A stretch of 32,948 bases of DNA, from NCBI RefSeq assembly GCF_001425685.1, contig NZ_LMCY01000011.1, positions 1 through 32,948 of the forward strand, written 5' to 3'. A model generated the notes under the pieces. It was not told the origin of the DNA, did not search any database, and saw nothing but the letters and a program-made list of their open reading frames with translations. Shown one piece after another: positions 25,337 to 32,948 of the stretch. Position numbers and translations under genes: made by a program. This DNA is from Massilia sp. Root335 (lineage in GTDB: Bacteria > Pseudomonadota > Gammaproteobacteria > Burkholderiales > Burkholderiaceae_D). Position 1 is the stretch's first letter, and each line of letters begins with the position of its first letter.

Positions 25337-26440
25337 ATGCAGGCAAGCAACTGGAACACCACGATGGGCATGCTCGGTGCGCAGGCCCTCAAGAACATGG
25401 ACCGCAGCCGCCGGGCGCGCGGCGACATGCTGGACCGCGCGGGCTACGGCCCGCAGCAGACGCCGTCGACGGTCCTGCACGCGGAACCCGGCCTGAACGT
25501 GCGCCGCTACGGCGCGCCGGCCGACATCACGGCGAACGGCGGCCCCGCCGTGCTGATCGTGCCCGCGCCCATCAAGCGCCCGTATATCTGGGACCTCGCG
25601 CCCGAGGTCAGCGTCGTGCGGCGCTGGCTGGAGCGCGGCTGGCGGGTCTACCTGGCCGAATGGGTGGCGCTGCCGGACACCCACGACCACTTCGGCCTGG
25701 ACGACTACGGCGACCACCTGCTGGCCGCCTGCCGCCGCGCCATCGCGGCCGACGGCGGGCCGGAGCAGGTCGTCCTCGCCGGCCATTCGCTGGGCGGCAT
25801 CCTGGCCGCCATCCACGGCTGCCTGCACCCGGATGCCGTCAGCGCGACGATGCTGCTGGAGTCGCCGCTGCACTTCACGCCGGCGTCGAGCTGCTTCGCG
25901 CGCCTGATCGACGCGACGCCGCACGCCCGCCCCATCGCCGACACGTTCCGCCAGGTGCCCGGCGTCTTCCTCAACATGATGAGCGCGATGGCCGAGCCGC
26001 AGGCATTCCAGTGGGAGCGCTGGACAGACCGCTGGCTGTCGATGGCGGACCCGCAAGCCATGGTCACGCACATGCGCGTGGAGCGCTGGACGCACGACGA
26101 ATTCCCGCTGCCGGGCCGGTTGTTCACGGAGATCGTCGAATCGCTGTACCGCCGCGACGCGTTCATGCAGGGCAAGCTGGCCGTCGGCAGCCGCACGATC
26201 GGGCCGCACGACCTGCGCTCGCCGCTGCTGAGCGTGGTCGATCCGCGCAGCAAGCTGATTCCGCCGGATGCCCTGATCCCGTTCCACGACGCGACGTCGA
26301 GCCCCCGCAAGAAGGTGCTGCACTACCAGGGCGACGTCGGCGTCAACCTGCAGCACGTGGGCGTGCTCGTGGGGCGCAGCGCGCACGAAAAAATCTGGCC
26401 GCAGATCTTCGACTGGCTGGACGGTCGGGACGCATCGTAA
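25337..26440 (+). CDS. PhaC-like alpha/beta hydrolase with serine nucleophile
   Basis: A 367-residue alpha/beta-hydrolase laid out like polyhydroxyalkanoate synthases: LIVPAPIKRPYIWDLAPEVSVV, then WRVYLAEWVALPD and DDYGDHLLAAC before the nucleophile elbow. The elbow is AGHSLGG with Ser151, not the Gly-x-Cys-x-Gly of PHA synthases. Asp302 (VVDPRSKLIPPD) and His340 (NLQHVGVLVG) complete a likely triad. It is probably a hydrolase (an esterase or PHA-oligomer hydrolase) rather than a polymerase. No signal peptide is seen, so it is intracellular. The start is ATG 25337, with only a weak ribosome site. The last ten codons lie in a 60-bp tandem duplication. The neighbours, zwf and pcaF, do not settle its role. 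Confidence 0.7.
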   Translation: MQASNWNTTMGMLGAQALKNMDRSRRARGDMLDRAGYGPQQTPSTVLHAEPGLNVRRYGAPADITANGGPAVLIVPAPIKRPYIWDLAPEVSVVRRWLERGWRVYLAEWVALPDTHDHFGLDDYGDHLLAACRRAIAADGGPEQVVLAGHSLGGILAAIHGCLHPDAVSATMLLESPLHFTPASSCFARLIDATPHARPIADTFRQVPGVFLNMMSAMAEPQAFQWERWTDRWLSMADPQAMVTHMRVERWTHDEFPLPGRLFTEIVESLYRRDAFMQGKLAVGSRTIGPHDLRSPLLSVVDPRSKLIPPDALIPFHDATSSPRKKVLHYQGDVGVNLQHVGVLVGRSAHEKIWPQIFDWLDGRDAS

Positions 26441-26530
26441 ATGGCGGGCACGGGGTGCCCACCCTACATGTACTGGCTCGACCGTCGCAGCGCATCGTAA
26501 ACGGCGGGCACGGGGTGCCCACCGTACGGC
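26411..26530. repeat. 60-bp tandem duplication of a gene tail plus palindrome
   Basis: Bases 26411-26470 and 26471-26530 are two copies of one 60-base unit at roughly 85% identity. The unit holds the last codons of the hydrolase gene (reading DWLDGRDAS in copy 1, YWLDRRSAS in copy 2), the stop TAA, and the palindrome GGCGGGCACGGGGTGCCC with its ACCCTAC or ACCGTAC flank. Because 60 is a multiple of three, read-through of the first stop would continue in frame into the second tail and its stop. Confidence 0.75.
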
Positions 26531-26537
26531 ATGCGTC

Positions 26538-26562
26538 GTAGGGTGGGCGGCCTCCGCCCACC
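26538..26562. repeat. GTAGGGTGGGC-family palindrome
   Basis: GTAGGGTGGGCGG-CCTCCGCCCACC is the left half of the same repeat family as 4366-4390 and 4425-4450. With the right-half copies at 26443-26467 and 26503-26527 it fills the space between the convergent hydrolase and pcaF genes. Confidence 0.7.
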
Positions 26563-26581
26563 ATGCGTAACGTAAGCGTAT

Positions 26582-27784
<1,203 letters not shown>

Positions 27785-27797
27785 GTTCATTCTCCTT

Positions 27798-28451
27798 TTA
27801 TTCGTTGGGCGCCAGCAGCGGCGCGGCCGTGACGGCCTGCAGGTCGGCCAGGGTGAGCCCGGGAACCATCTCGCGCACGCGCAGGCCGGCGGGCGTGACG
27901 TCCAGCACGGCCAGGTCGGTATAGATGCGGCTGACGCACTCGACACCCGTCAGCGGATACGTGCAGCGCTCGACGATCTTGCTCTCGCCCGTCTTGGTCT
28001 GGTGTTCCATCATCACGAACACCTGCTTGGCGCCGATCGCGAGGTCCATCGCGCCGCCGACGGCGGGAATCGCGTCCGGCGCGCCCGTGTGCCAGTTGGC
28101 GAGGTCGCCCGTGTGCGACACCTGGAAGGCGCCCAGCACGCAGATGTCCAGGTGGCCGCCGCGCATCATCGCGAACGAGTCCGCGTGGTGGAAATAGGCG
28201 CCGCCCGGCAGCAGGGTGACGGGCTGCTTGCCGGCGTTGATCAGGTCCTCGTCTTCCTCGCCGGGCGCCGGCGCGGGGCCCATGCCGAGCAGGCCGTTCT
28301 CACTGTGCAGGAACACTTCGCGCTCGGGCGGCAGGTAGTTGGCGACCTTCGTGGGCAGGCCGATGCCCAGGTTGACGTAGGCGCCCTCGGGGATGTCCCG
28401 GGCGACGCGCGCGGCCATCTGGTCGCGGGTAAAACGGCTGGTAATGGTCAT
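27798..28451 (-). CDS. pcaJ: 3-oxoadipate CoA-transferase subunit B
   Basis: A 217-residue beta subunit of a family I CoA-transferase. The catalytic glutamate is Glu51 in [14 protein letters not shown], which forms the CoA thioester. Other family landmarks are [15 protein letters not shown] and [13 protein letters not shown]. With PcaI it moves CoA from succinyl-CoA to 3-oxoadipate. The start overlaps the pcaI stop by 4 bases (ATGA), so the subunits are translationally coupled. Succinyl-CoA:3-ketoacid transferase (ScoB) is close in sequence, but the pcaF and pcaR neighbours favour 3-oxoadipate. Confidence 0.9.
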   Translation of the reverse strand: MTITSRFTRDQMAARVARDIPEGAYVNLGIGLPTKVANYLPPEREVFLHSENGLLGMGPAPAPGEEDEDLINAGKQPVTLLPGGAYFHHADSFAMMRGGHLDICVLGAFQVSHTGDLANWHTGAPDAIPAVGGAMDLAIGAKQVFVMMEHQTKTGESKIVERCTYPLTGVECVSRIYTDLAVLDVTPAGLRVREMVPGLTLADLQAVTAAPLLAPNE

Positions 28452-29113
28452 ACTGCCTCCTTGACGACGCGCTGGACGAAGATACCGGGGGTGACGATCG
28501 CTTCCGGATCGAGGTCGCCGAGCGGGACGATGTCATGCACCTGCGCGATGGTCGTCTTCGCGGCCATCGCCATGATCGGGCCGAAGTTGCGCGCCGTCTT
28601 GCGGTACACGAGATTGCCCCAGCGGTCGCCGCGCAGCGCCTTGATCAGCGCGAAGTCGGCGTGGATCGGGGTCTCGAACACGTAATTCTTGCCGTCGATG
28701 ACGCGCGTCTCCTTGCCCTCCGCCAGCAGGGTGCCGTAGCCGGTGGGCGTGAAGAAGCCGCCGATGCCGGCGCCGGCCGCGCGGATGCGTTCCGCGAGAT
28801 TGCCCTGCGGCGTGAGTTCCAGCTCGATCGCGCCGGCGCGGTACAGCGCGTCGAAATGCCACGAATCGGACTGGCGCGGGAACGAGCACACGATCTTCCG
28901 CACGCGCTTTTCCTTGATGAGCGCGGCCAGGCCCGTGTCGCCGTTGCCGGCATTGTTGTTCACGATGGTGAGTTCGCGCGCGCCGTGGGCGATCAGCGCG
29001 TCGATCAGGCTGGAGGGCATGCCGGCGTTGCCGAAGCCGCCGATCATGACGGTGGCGCCGTCGTGGATGTCGGCCACGGCGCGCTCCAGCGATGCACAAG
29101 TTTTATCGATCAT
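28448..29113 (-). CDS. pcaI: 3-oxoadipate CoA-transferase subunit A
   Basis: A 221-residue alpha subunit of the same CoA-transferase. Landmarks are DGATVMIGGFGNAGMPSSLI, TIVNNNAGNGDTGLAALI, the CoA-binding stretch GAGIGGFFTPTGYGTLLAEG, and FETPIHADFALIKALRGDRW. It is the first gene of the leftward pcaIJF operon and divergent from pcaR, with the operator in the 131-base gap. Upstream ring-cleavage genes (pcaGH, pcaBCD or cat) are absent, so only the shared end of the pathway is encoded here. Confidence 0.9.
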   Translation of the reverse strand: MIDKTCASLERAVADIHDGATVMIGGFGNAGMPSSLIDALIAHGARELTIVNNNAGNGDTGLAALIKEKRVRKIVCSFPRQSDSWHFDALYRAGAIELELTPQGNLAERIRAAGAGIGGFFTPTGYGTLLAEGKETRVIDGKNYVFETPIHADFALIKALRGDRWGNLVYRKTARNFGPIMAMAAKTTIAQVHDIVPLGDLDPEAIVTPGIFVQRVVKEAV

Positions 29114-29134
29114 GGGATGTCACCTTGGTTGTGG

Positions 29135-29171
29135 TGTGCGATAATCGCACAATGATTCGTTTACCGCACAA
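29135..29171. promoter_or_regulatory. Three-half-site operator between pcaI and pcaR
   Basis: TGTGCGAT-A-ATCGCACA (29135-29151) is a perfect 8-bp palindrome with a 1-base centre. A third half-site, ACCGCACAA (29163-29171), repeats the right arm ATCGCACAA in direct orientation 19 bases on. A palindrome plus one direct half-site is the arrangement known for PcaU/PobR operators. It sits midway between the divergent genes, so one bound regulator could control both. Confidence 0.65.
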
Positions 29172-29244
29172 AAAGTGTACGCCTGCGTGCCGCCGCCGGT
29201 CAAGCGCTTCCTGAAGGCCGATCCCGATCGATTACAATTTCAAC

Positions 29245-30060
29245 ATGTCATCGACCACCGCCACCCCAGCCGCGCCGCGCACCATCGCGGAAGACATCGA
29301 CGCCCTCGCCGATCCCGACTTCATGACCTCGCTCGCGCGCGGCCTGGCCGTGCTGCGCGCGTTCGCCGACACGCGCAAGCCGCAGACCATCGCCCAGATC
29401 AGCCAGCAGACGGGCATCCCGCGCGCGGCCGTGCGCCGCTGCCTGCACACGCTCAGGCAGCTCGGCTACGTCGATGCGGAACTGAACAACTTCAGCCTGC
29501 GGCCGAAGGTCCTGACCCTGGGGTATTCGTACCTGTCCTCGACGCCGCTGACGGCCGCCGCGCAGCCGTGCCTGAACGGCGTCAGCAAGGCGCTGGGCGA
29601 ATCGAGCTCGCTGGCCGTGCTGGAGGAAGACCAGGTGCTGTACGTGGCGCGCGCGGCGGCGTCGCGCGTGATGTCGGTGTCGCTGTCCGCCGGCAGCCGC
29701 CTGCCCGCATATTGCAGCTCGCTGGGCCGCGTGCTGCTGGCGCAGCTGCCGCAGGACGAGCTGGATGCCTACCTGGCCCGCACGACCCTCGCGCCCATGA
29801 CGGCGCGCACCGTGACGGACCCCGCGCGCCTGCGCGACGTGCTGGCGCAGGTACGCCGCGACGGTTACGCCGTCAACGACGAGGAACTGGAACTGGGCCT
29901 GCGCTCGATCGCCGTGCCCGTGCGCGGCGCGTCGGGCCGCGTGCTGGCCGCGCTGAACGTGGGCGCGCACGCGTCGCGCGCGACGCCGGAGCGCATGGTG
30001 GAGGAATTCCTGCCGGTGCTGCGCCAGGGCGCGCAGGAACTGGCGCTGCTGCTGCCCTGA
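29245..30060 (+). CDS. pcaR: IclR-family regulator of beta-ketoadipate genes
   Basis: A 271-residue IclR-type regulator of the PcaR/PcaU/PobR group. The winged helix-turn-helix lies at about 30-80 (SLARGLAVLRAFADTRKPQT, IAQISQQTGIPRAAVRRCLH). The effector domain follows, with LGYSYLSSTPLTAAAQPCL, RLPAYCSSLGRVLLAQLP and YAVNDEELELGLRSIAVPVR. Members of the group sense beta-ketoadipate, protocatechuate or 4-hydroxybenzoate; here the pcaIJF operon next door points to beta-ketoadipate. The start is ATG 29245, with no clear Shine-Dalgarno. The gene is divergent from pcaI with the three-half-site operator between them. Confidence 0.9.
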   Translation: MSSTTATPAAPRTIAEDIDALADPDFMTSLARGLAVLRAFADTRKPQTIAQISQQTGIPRAAVRRCLHTLRQLGYVDAELNNFSLRPKVLTLGYSYLSSTPLTAAAQPCLNGVSKALGESSSLAVLEEDQVLYVARAAASRVMSVSLSAGSRLPAYCSSLGRVLLAQLPQDELDAYLARTTLAPMTARTVTDPARLRDVLAQVRRDGYAVNDEELELGLRSIAVPVRGASGRVLAALNVGAHASRATPERMVEEFLPVLRQGAQELALLLP

Positions 30061-30167
30061 CGGACGAGGAACGCGGCCGCCGACGATCGACTGCGGGACG
30101 GCGCCGCCGCGGCAAACAGGCTAAGATGGGCCGCGCGCACCGGTGCGCACGGAACGAGGAGTCGGAC

Positions 30168-30629
30168 ATGGATCTGATCTTGTGGCGCCACGCCGAGGCG
30201 GAAGACACCGAACCTGACCTGGCACGCAACCTGACCGGCAGGGGCCGGGAGCAAGCCCGAAGCATGGCGCACTGGCTGCACGGCTACCTCCCCGCCCGGG
30301 CGCGCATTCTATGCAGCCCGGCCAATCGCGCGCGCCAGACGGCGGATGCCCTCGCCCTCCCTTACGACATCCGCGCCGAGATCGCACCCGGCCGCGCCGC
30401 GGACGACCTGCTGAAAGCCACGGGCTGGCCCGCGGGCGACGGCGTCGTCATCCTCGTCGGTCACAACCCGGCCATCAGCGAGCTGGCCGGCAGGCTGCTG
30501 GCGGGCCGACCGTTCGCGATGAGGATGTGCAAGGCCGGCGCGCTGTGGCTGGGCAGCGGCACGCACGACGGCGAGCCGGGCGTCGTCCTGAAGGCCGCGA
30601 TGGTGCCGTCGATGCTGCAGCAGCGCTGA
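30168..30629 (+). CDS. sixA: SixA-type phosphohistidine phosphatase
   Basis: A 153-residue histidine phosphatase-superfamily protein. The catalytic RHG-like motif is LWRHAEAEDTEPD with His8, followed by DLARNLTGRGREQA, CSPANRARQTADAL and the second histidine His99 in LVGHNPAISELAGRLL. Its length and minimal fold match SixA, which removes phosphate from phosphohistidine in histidine-containing phosphotransfer domains. The target here is unknown. ATG 30168 follows GAGGAG. It lies 107 bases after pcaR with no shared function evident. Confidence 0.88.
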   Translation: MDLILWRHAEAEDTEPDLARNLTGRGREQARSMAHWLHGYLPARARILCSPANRARQTADALALPYDIRAEIAPGRAADDLLKATGWPAGDGVVILVGHNPAISELAGRLLAGRPFAMRMCKAGALWLGSGTHDGEPGVVLKAAMVPSMLQQR

Positions 30630-30640
30630 CCGGCAGGGAA

Positions 30641-30820
30641 TCACTCCTCCGTTGCGTCGTCCTTGTTGTCGCGGCCCAGCAACTCGCTGGACCACTCCTG
30701 CCAGCTGCAGTTGGGGCAACGCCGCCACAGCAGTACCACGAAAAACGTCGCGCAGCCGGCCGCGAGCACGACGGCGTGCAGCGAGAGATCCGGTTCGAGG
30801 CCGTATAGAAAATCCAGCAT
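30641..30820 (-). CDS. 59-residue single-span membrane protein with CPNC motif
   Basis: A short open frame reads MLDFLYGLEPDLSLHA, then a hydrophobic span (residues about 16-32, rich in Val, Leu, Ala and Phe), then RRCPNCSWQEW and an acidic, hydrophilic tail ending DDATEE and TGA. The basic Arg-Arg after the span suggests the tail is cytoplasmic. The Cys-Pro-Asn-Cys motif could bind a metal or be redox-active. ATG 30820 follows AAGGTAGGTGCGCC, an acceptable ribosome site. It lies between convergent sixA and the TauE/SafE gene on the minus strand. I recognise no family. Codon use is normal for the window, which favours a real gene. Confidence 0.6.
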   Translation of the reverse strand: MLDFLYGLEPDLSLHAVVLAAGCATFFVVLLWRRCPNCSWQEWSSELLGRDNKDDATEE

Positions 30821-30920
30821 GGCGCACCTACCTTCCCGGCGGCATCATTCATGGCGATACCGCATGATTCCACTGTAGACCAAGCCGGAGGCGGTGTCCA
30901 GCGCGCGGCGCGCGCGTGCG

Positions 30921-31664
30921 TCAGATCGGCTTCAGGAACAGCCCGGCGGTCAGCGCGACGCCGATGCACACGATCGCCACGCGCAGCGCCCGCTCGTTCA
31001 CGCGATGCAGCGCCCACGCGCCAGCGAGCCCGCCGATGACGGCCCCCGCCGCCAGCACGCCGCACTGCAGCCAGTGCAGCTGGGGCGACGCGAGGAACAG
31101 CACGACGGCGGACGCGTTCATCACGCCGGCCAGCACGTTCTTGGTGGCCCCCGCATTGCGCGCGGCGAGGCCCGCCATCGTCAGCGCGGCCAGCATCAGG
31201 ATGCCGATGCCGCCGCCGAAATAGCCGCCGTACACGGCGATCAGGAATTGCGCGACGCCCGTCGCGGCAGGCCCCAGGTGCACGGCGCCGGCGGCGCCGG
31301 GCTTGCGGAAGAAGCTTCCCCACGTGAACACGGCCGTCGCGAACAGCACGAGCCAGGGCACGAGCCGCGCAAAGACGGCCGGCGACGTATGCAATAACAA
31401 CAGCCCGCCCGCCGCGCCGCCGGCGATGCTCAGCACGAACAGCGCCCAGAACGGCAGGCCGCCCGCGCCGCTGACCAGCCGGCGTCCGGCGAATCCCGAC
31501 GTGATCTGCGCGGGGAACAGCGCGACGGTGGACGTGATGTTCGCGGCCAGCGGCGTCATGCCGGACACGATCAGCGCCGGCAGCGTGACGAACGACCCGC
31601 CGCCGGCCAGCGCGTTCTGCACGCCGGCCCACAACCCCGCCAGGAAGAGGAGCAGCAGCATCAT
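30921..31664 (-). CDS. TauE/SafE (TSUP) family membrane permease
   Basis: A 247-residue inner-membrane protein of the TSUP family, with about eight hydrophobic segments in two related halves. Family landmarks are the N-terminal NALAGGGSFVTLPALIVSGM with NITSTVALFP, and the second-half repeat YGGYFGGGIGILMLAAL with NAGATKNVLAGVMN. Members export sulfite or organosulfur anions, or move other organic anions; the substrate here is unknown. GGAG lies about 9 bases before ATG 31664. The 59-residue membrane protein gene follows 100 bases downstream on the same strand, so the two may share a transcript. Confidence 0.87.
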   Translation of the reverse strand: MMLLLLFLAGLWAGVQNALAGGGSFVTLPALIVSGMTPLAANITSTVALFPAQITSGFAGRRLVSGAGGLPFWALFVLSIAGGAAGGLLLLHTSPAVFARLVPWLVLFATAVFTWGSFFRKPGAAGAVHLGPAATGVAQFLIAVYGGYFGGGIGILMLAALTMAGLAARNAGATKNVLAGVMNASAVVLFLASPQLHWLQCGVLAAGAVIGGLAGAWALHRVNERALRVAIVCIGVALTAGLFLKPI

Positions 31665-31799
31665 GATGCCGCTCCGTGTCGATGATCGATGGCGGTGGCT
31701 GGGCGGTGTGGTGTCGGCATGGCGCGGCCGGCGCGCACGGGCCGGCGATGAACTCGGGGAAGCTCATCTTACACCGCCGGCGCGCACGGGTCCGCGCGA

Positions 31800-32948
31800 T
31801 CAGTGACCGCCTTGCTCCTCGTGCTTGTGCCCGTGGTCGCCGCCTTTGCCGCCGCCGTGCGCCGGCGCCGGTGGTGCCGGATGCGACGGCGCGTGCGCGG
31901 CCGGCTGCGGCGCAGCCTGCGGATGCGGTGCGGGCGGATGCGGCCGTGGCGCCGGAGGCTGTGGATGCGGAGCTGGCGGATGCAGGGTCGGCTGCGGCGC
32001 GGCATGCGGCGCGCGCTGCGGATGCGGCTGCGACGCTGACGGATGCGGCTGCGGCTGCGGTGCGGCGTGCGGTGCGGGCTGCGGATGCGGTGCCGGCGGA
32101 TGCGGCCGCGGGGCCGGCTGCGGTACGGCATGCTGCGCAGGCTGCGGATGCGGCACGGTTGGATGCGGCTGCGGAGCCGACGGCTGCGGATGCGGTGCGG
32201 GAGCGTGCGGTGGCGCCGCCTGCACGTGGACAGCCTGCTGCGCGGCCTCGGCATGTGCCGGCGGCTGCGGCGCGGCACGGTGCGCTGCCGGCTGCGGAGC
32301 CTGGCCGTGCGCCGCCGGCATCGCGCGACGTTCGTCCGGCCGCGGCGGCGCGCCCGGGGCCTGCGCCTGCGGCGTCATGCCGTGCGCCGCGAAGCGCTGT
32401 TCCGCCGGCGCGACTGGCGCCAGCGGAACGGGGCCGCGCTGCTCATGCCGCGCCGCCGCACCCGGCGACGGTGCCGGCGGCGCGTGCGGCGCACCGTTCG
32501 CCGGACCGCGCGCAAATTCGGGGGCCTGCGGCGCGCGCAGCGGACCATTCGCCGGACCGTGCGCAAAGTCCGGTGCCTGCGGCCGCGCGCCCGAATGTGG
32601 CGCAAGCGGCGCAAGCGGCGCGCCGGGACGCCCCGGCACCACGTCCGGCGGCACGCCCGCCAGCGCCGCCACCGGATGATCCGGCCGCGGTTTGCGCGCG
32701 CCCGGCAGTGCGGCCATCGGCTGGACGGCCGCGGGGACCGGACCGCGGGCGCCCTGGACGAACCGGCGGCCGGCGGCGTCGGCGCCGTGCACGGGTTGCG
32801 GCACGCGCGGCTGGCCGAGCGCGGGCCGCAGCACGCGCAGCGGCGGCACCGGGCCGTGGGCGGCCAGTTGCACCCCCGGCCGCGCCGGCGCGGGCACGCC
32901 GTGCGCGCCATGCACGCCGTGCGCACCCGCCGGCGCGAACACGGCGGG
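31800..32948 (-). CDS. Pro/Ala/His-rich low-complexity protein, C-terminal part
   Basis: The frame is open from the right end of the window to the TGA at 31800, so the 5' end is missing. About 380 residues are visible. They are dominated by Pro, Ala, His and Gln. In the last 170 residues there are irregular repeats of the kind PHPQPAPHAAPQP and PPAPHPQP. The final 19 residues are Gly/His/Lys/Glu-rich (GGGKGGDHGHKHEEQGGH), which could bind metal. Such tails occur on cell-envelope proteins of Massilia-type bacteria, but no folded domain is visible here and no function is assigned. The strong third-position GC and repeats also create long spurious frames on the opposite strand. Confidence 0.6.
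   Translation of the reverse strand, partial: PAVFAPAGAHGVHGAHGVPAPARPGVQLAAHGPVPPLRVLRPALGQPRVPQPVHGADAAGRRFVQGARGPVPAAVQPMAALPGARKPRPDHPVAALAGVPPDVVPGRPGAPLAPLAPHSGARPQAPDFAHGPANGPLRAPQAPEFARGPANGAPHAPPAPSPGAAARHEQRGPVPLAPVAPAEQRFAAHGMTPQAQAPGAPPRPDERRAMPAAHGQAPQPAAHRAAPQPPAHAEAAQQAVHVQAAPPHAPAPHPQPSAPQPHPTVPHPQPAQHAVPQPAPRPHPPAPHPQPAPHAAPQPQPHPSASQPHPQRAPHAAPQPTLHPPAPHPQPPAPRPHPPAPHPQAAPQPAAHAPSHPAPPAPAHGGGKGGDHGHKHEEQGGH

Noticed and set aside
31800..32700. Gly/Cys/Ala-rich plus-strand frames opposite the Pro/Ala/His-rich protein
   Set aside because: They are the complement of the Pro-His-Gln repeats; the Cys-Gly-Ala runs are a by-product of the repeat codons.

Overview
The window is about 33 kb of high-GC DNA (roughly two thirds G+C by eye). 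It reads like a betaproteobacterium of the Oxalobacteraceae (Massilia/Duganella type). That placement is an inference from the protein families, the TonB-receptor and LacI style of sugar uptake, and two families of short palindromic repeats between genes. No rRNA, tRNA, insertion sequence, prophage or CRISPR array was seen.

Layout, left to right. (1) 1-4210, plus strand: the tail of kdgD, then a 2,5-dioxovalerate dehydrogenase, an ExuT/GudP-type MFS transporter and an SMP-30 lactonase. Together these import hexuronate or aldarate and take it by the oxidative route to 2-oxoglutarate. (2) 4211-9096: a repeat-rich spacer, a flavin reductase-like protein, the MaeB malic enzyme, and an exported protein with a mutarotase-like fold. 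(3) 9097-14035: a large TonB-dependent receptor divergent from a GntR-like LacI-family regulator. They are separated by an unusually AT-rich, gene-free stretch of about 0.9 kb with candidate promoters, two copies of a probable operator motif and large hairpins. (4) 14045-23249: an alpha-glucan locus read in two directions. Leftwards run lamB, an exported GH13 amylase, a sterol desaturase-family enzyme and a RutE-like nitroreductase. Rightwards run an exported GH31 alpha-glucosidase and a cytoplasmic CBM48-GH13 protein whose catalytic motifs are largely replaced. (5) 23250-26580: a candidate small RNA on the minus strand, zwf with a clear terminator, and a PhaC-like alpha/beta hydrolase whose 3' end lies in a 60-bp tandem duplication. 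(6) 26582-30060: pcaI-pcaJ-pcaF, the end of the beta-ketoadipate pathway, divergent from the IclR-type regulator pcaR with a three-half-site operator between them. (7) 30168-32948: sixA, a 59-residue membrane protein gene, a TauE/SafE permease, and the 3' part of a Pro/Ala/His-rich protein that runs off the window.

How it fits together: LamB would admit maltodextrins, the periplasmic amylase and alpha-glucosidase would cut them, and Zwf would feed glucose 6-phosphate into the pentose-phosphate/Entner-Doudoroff routes. The uronate and beta-ketoadipate arms deliver 2-oxoglutarate, succinyl-CoA and acetyl-CoA, and MaeB draws malate off towards pyruvate and NADPH. The window thus looks like a catabolic region for plant polymers.

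The strongest candidates for something undescribed are the GH13-fold protein with a substituted triad at 21636-23249, the possible small RNA at about 23250-23370, and the AT-rich regulatory region at 12049-12991.
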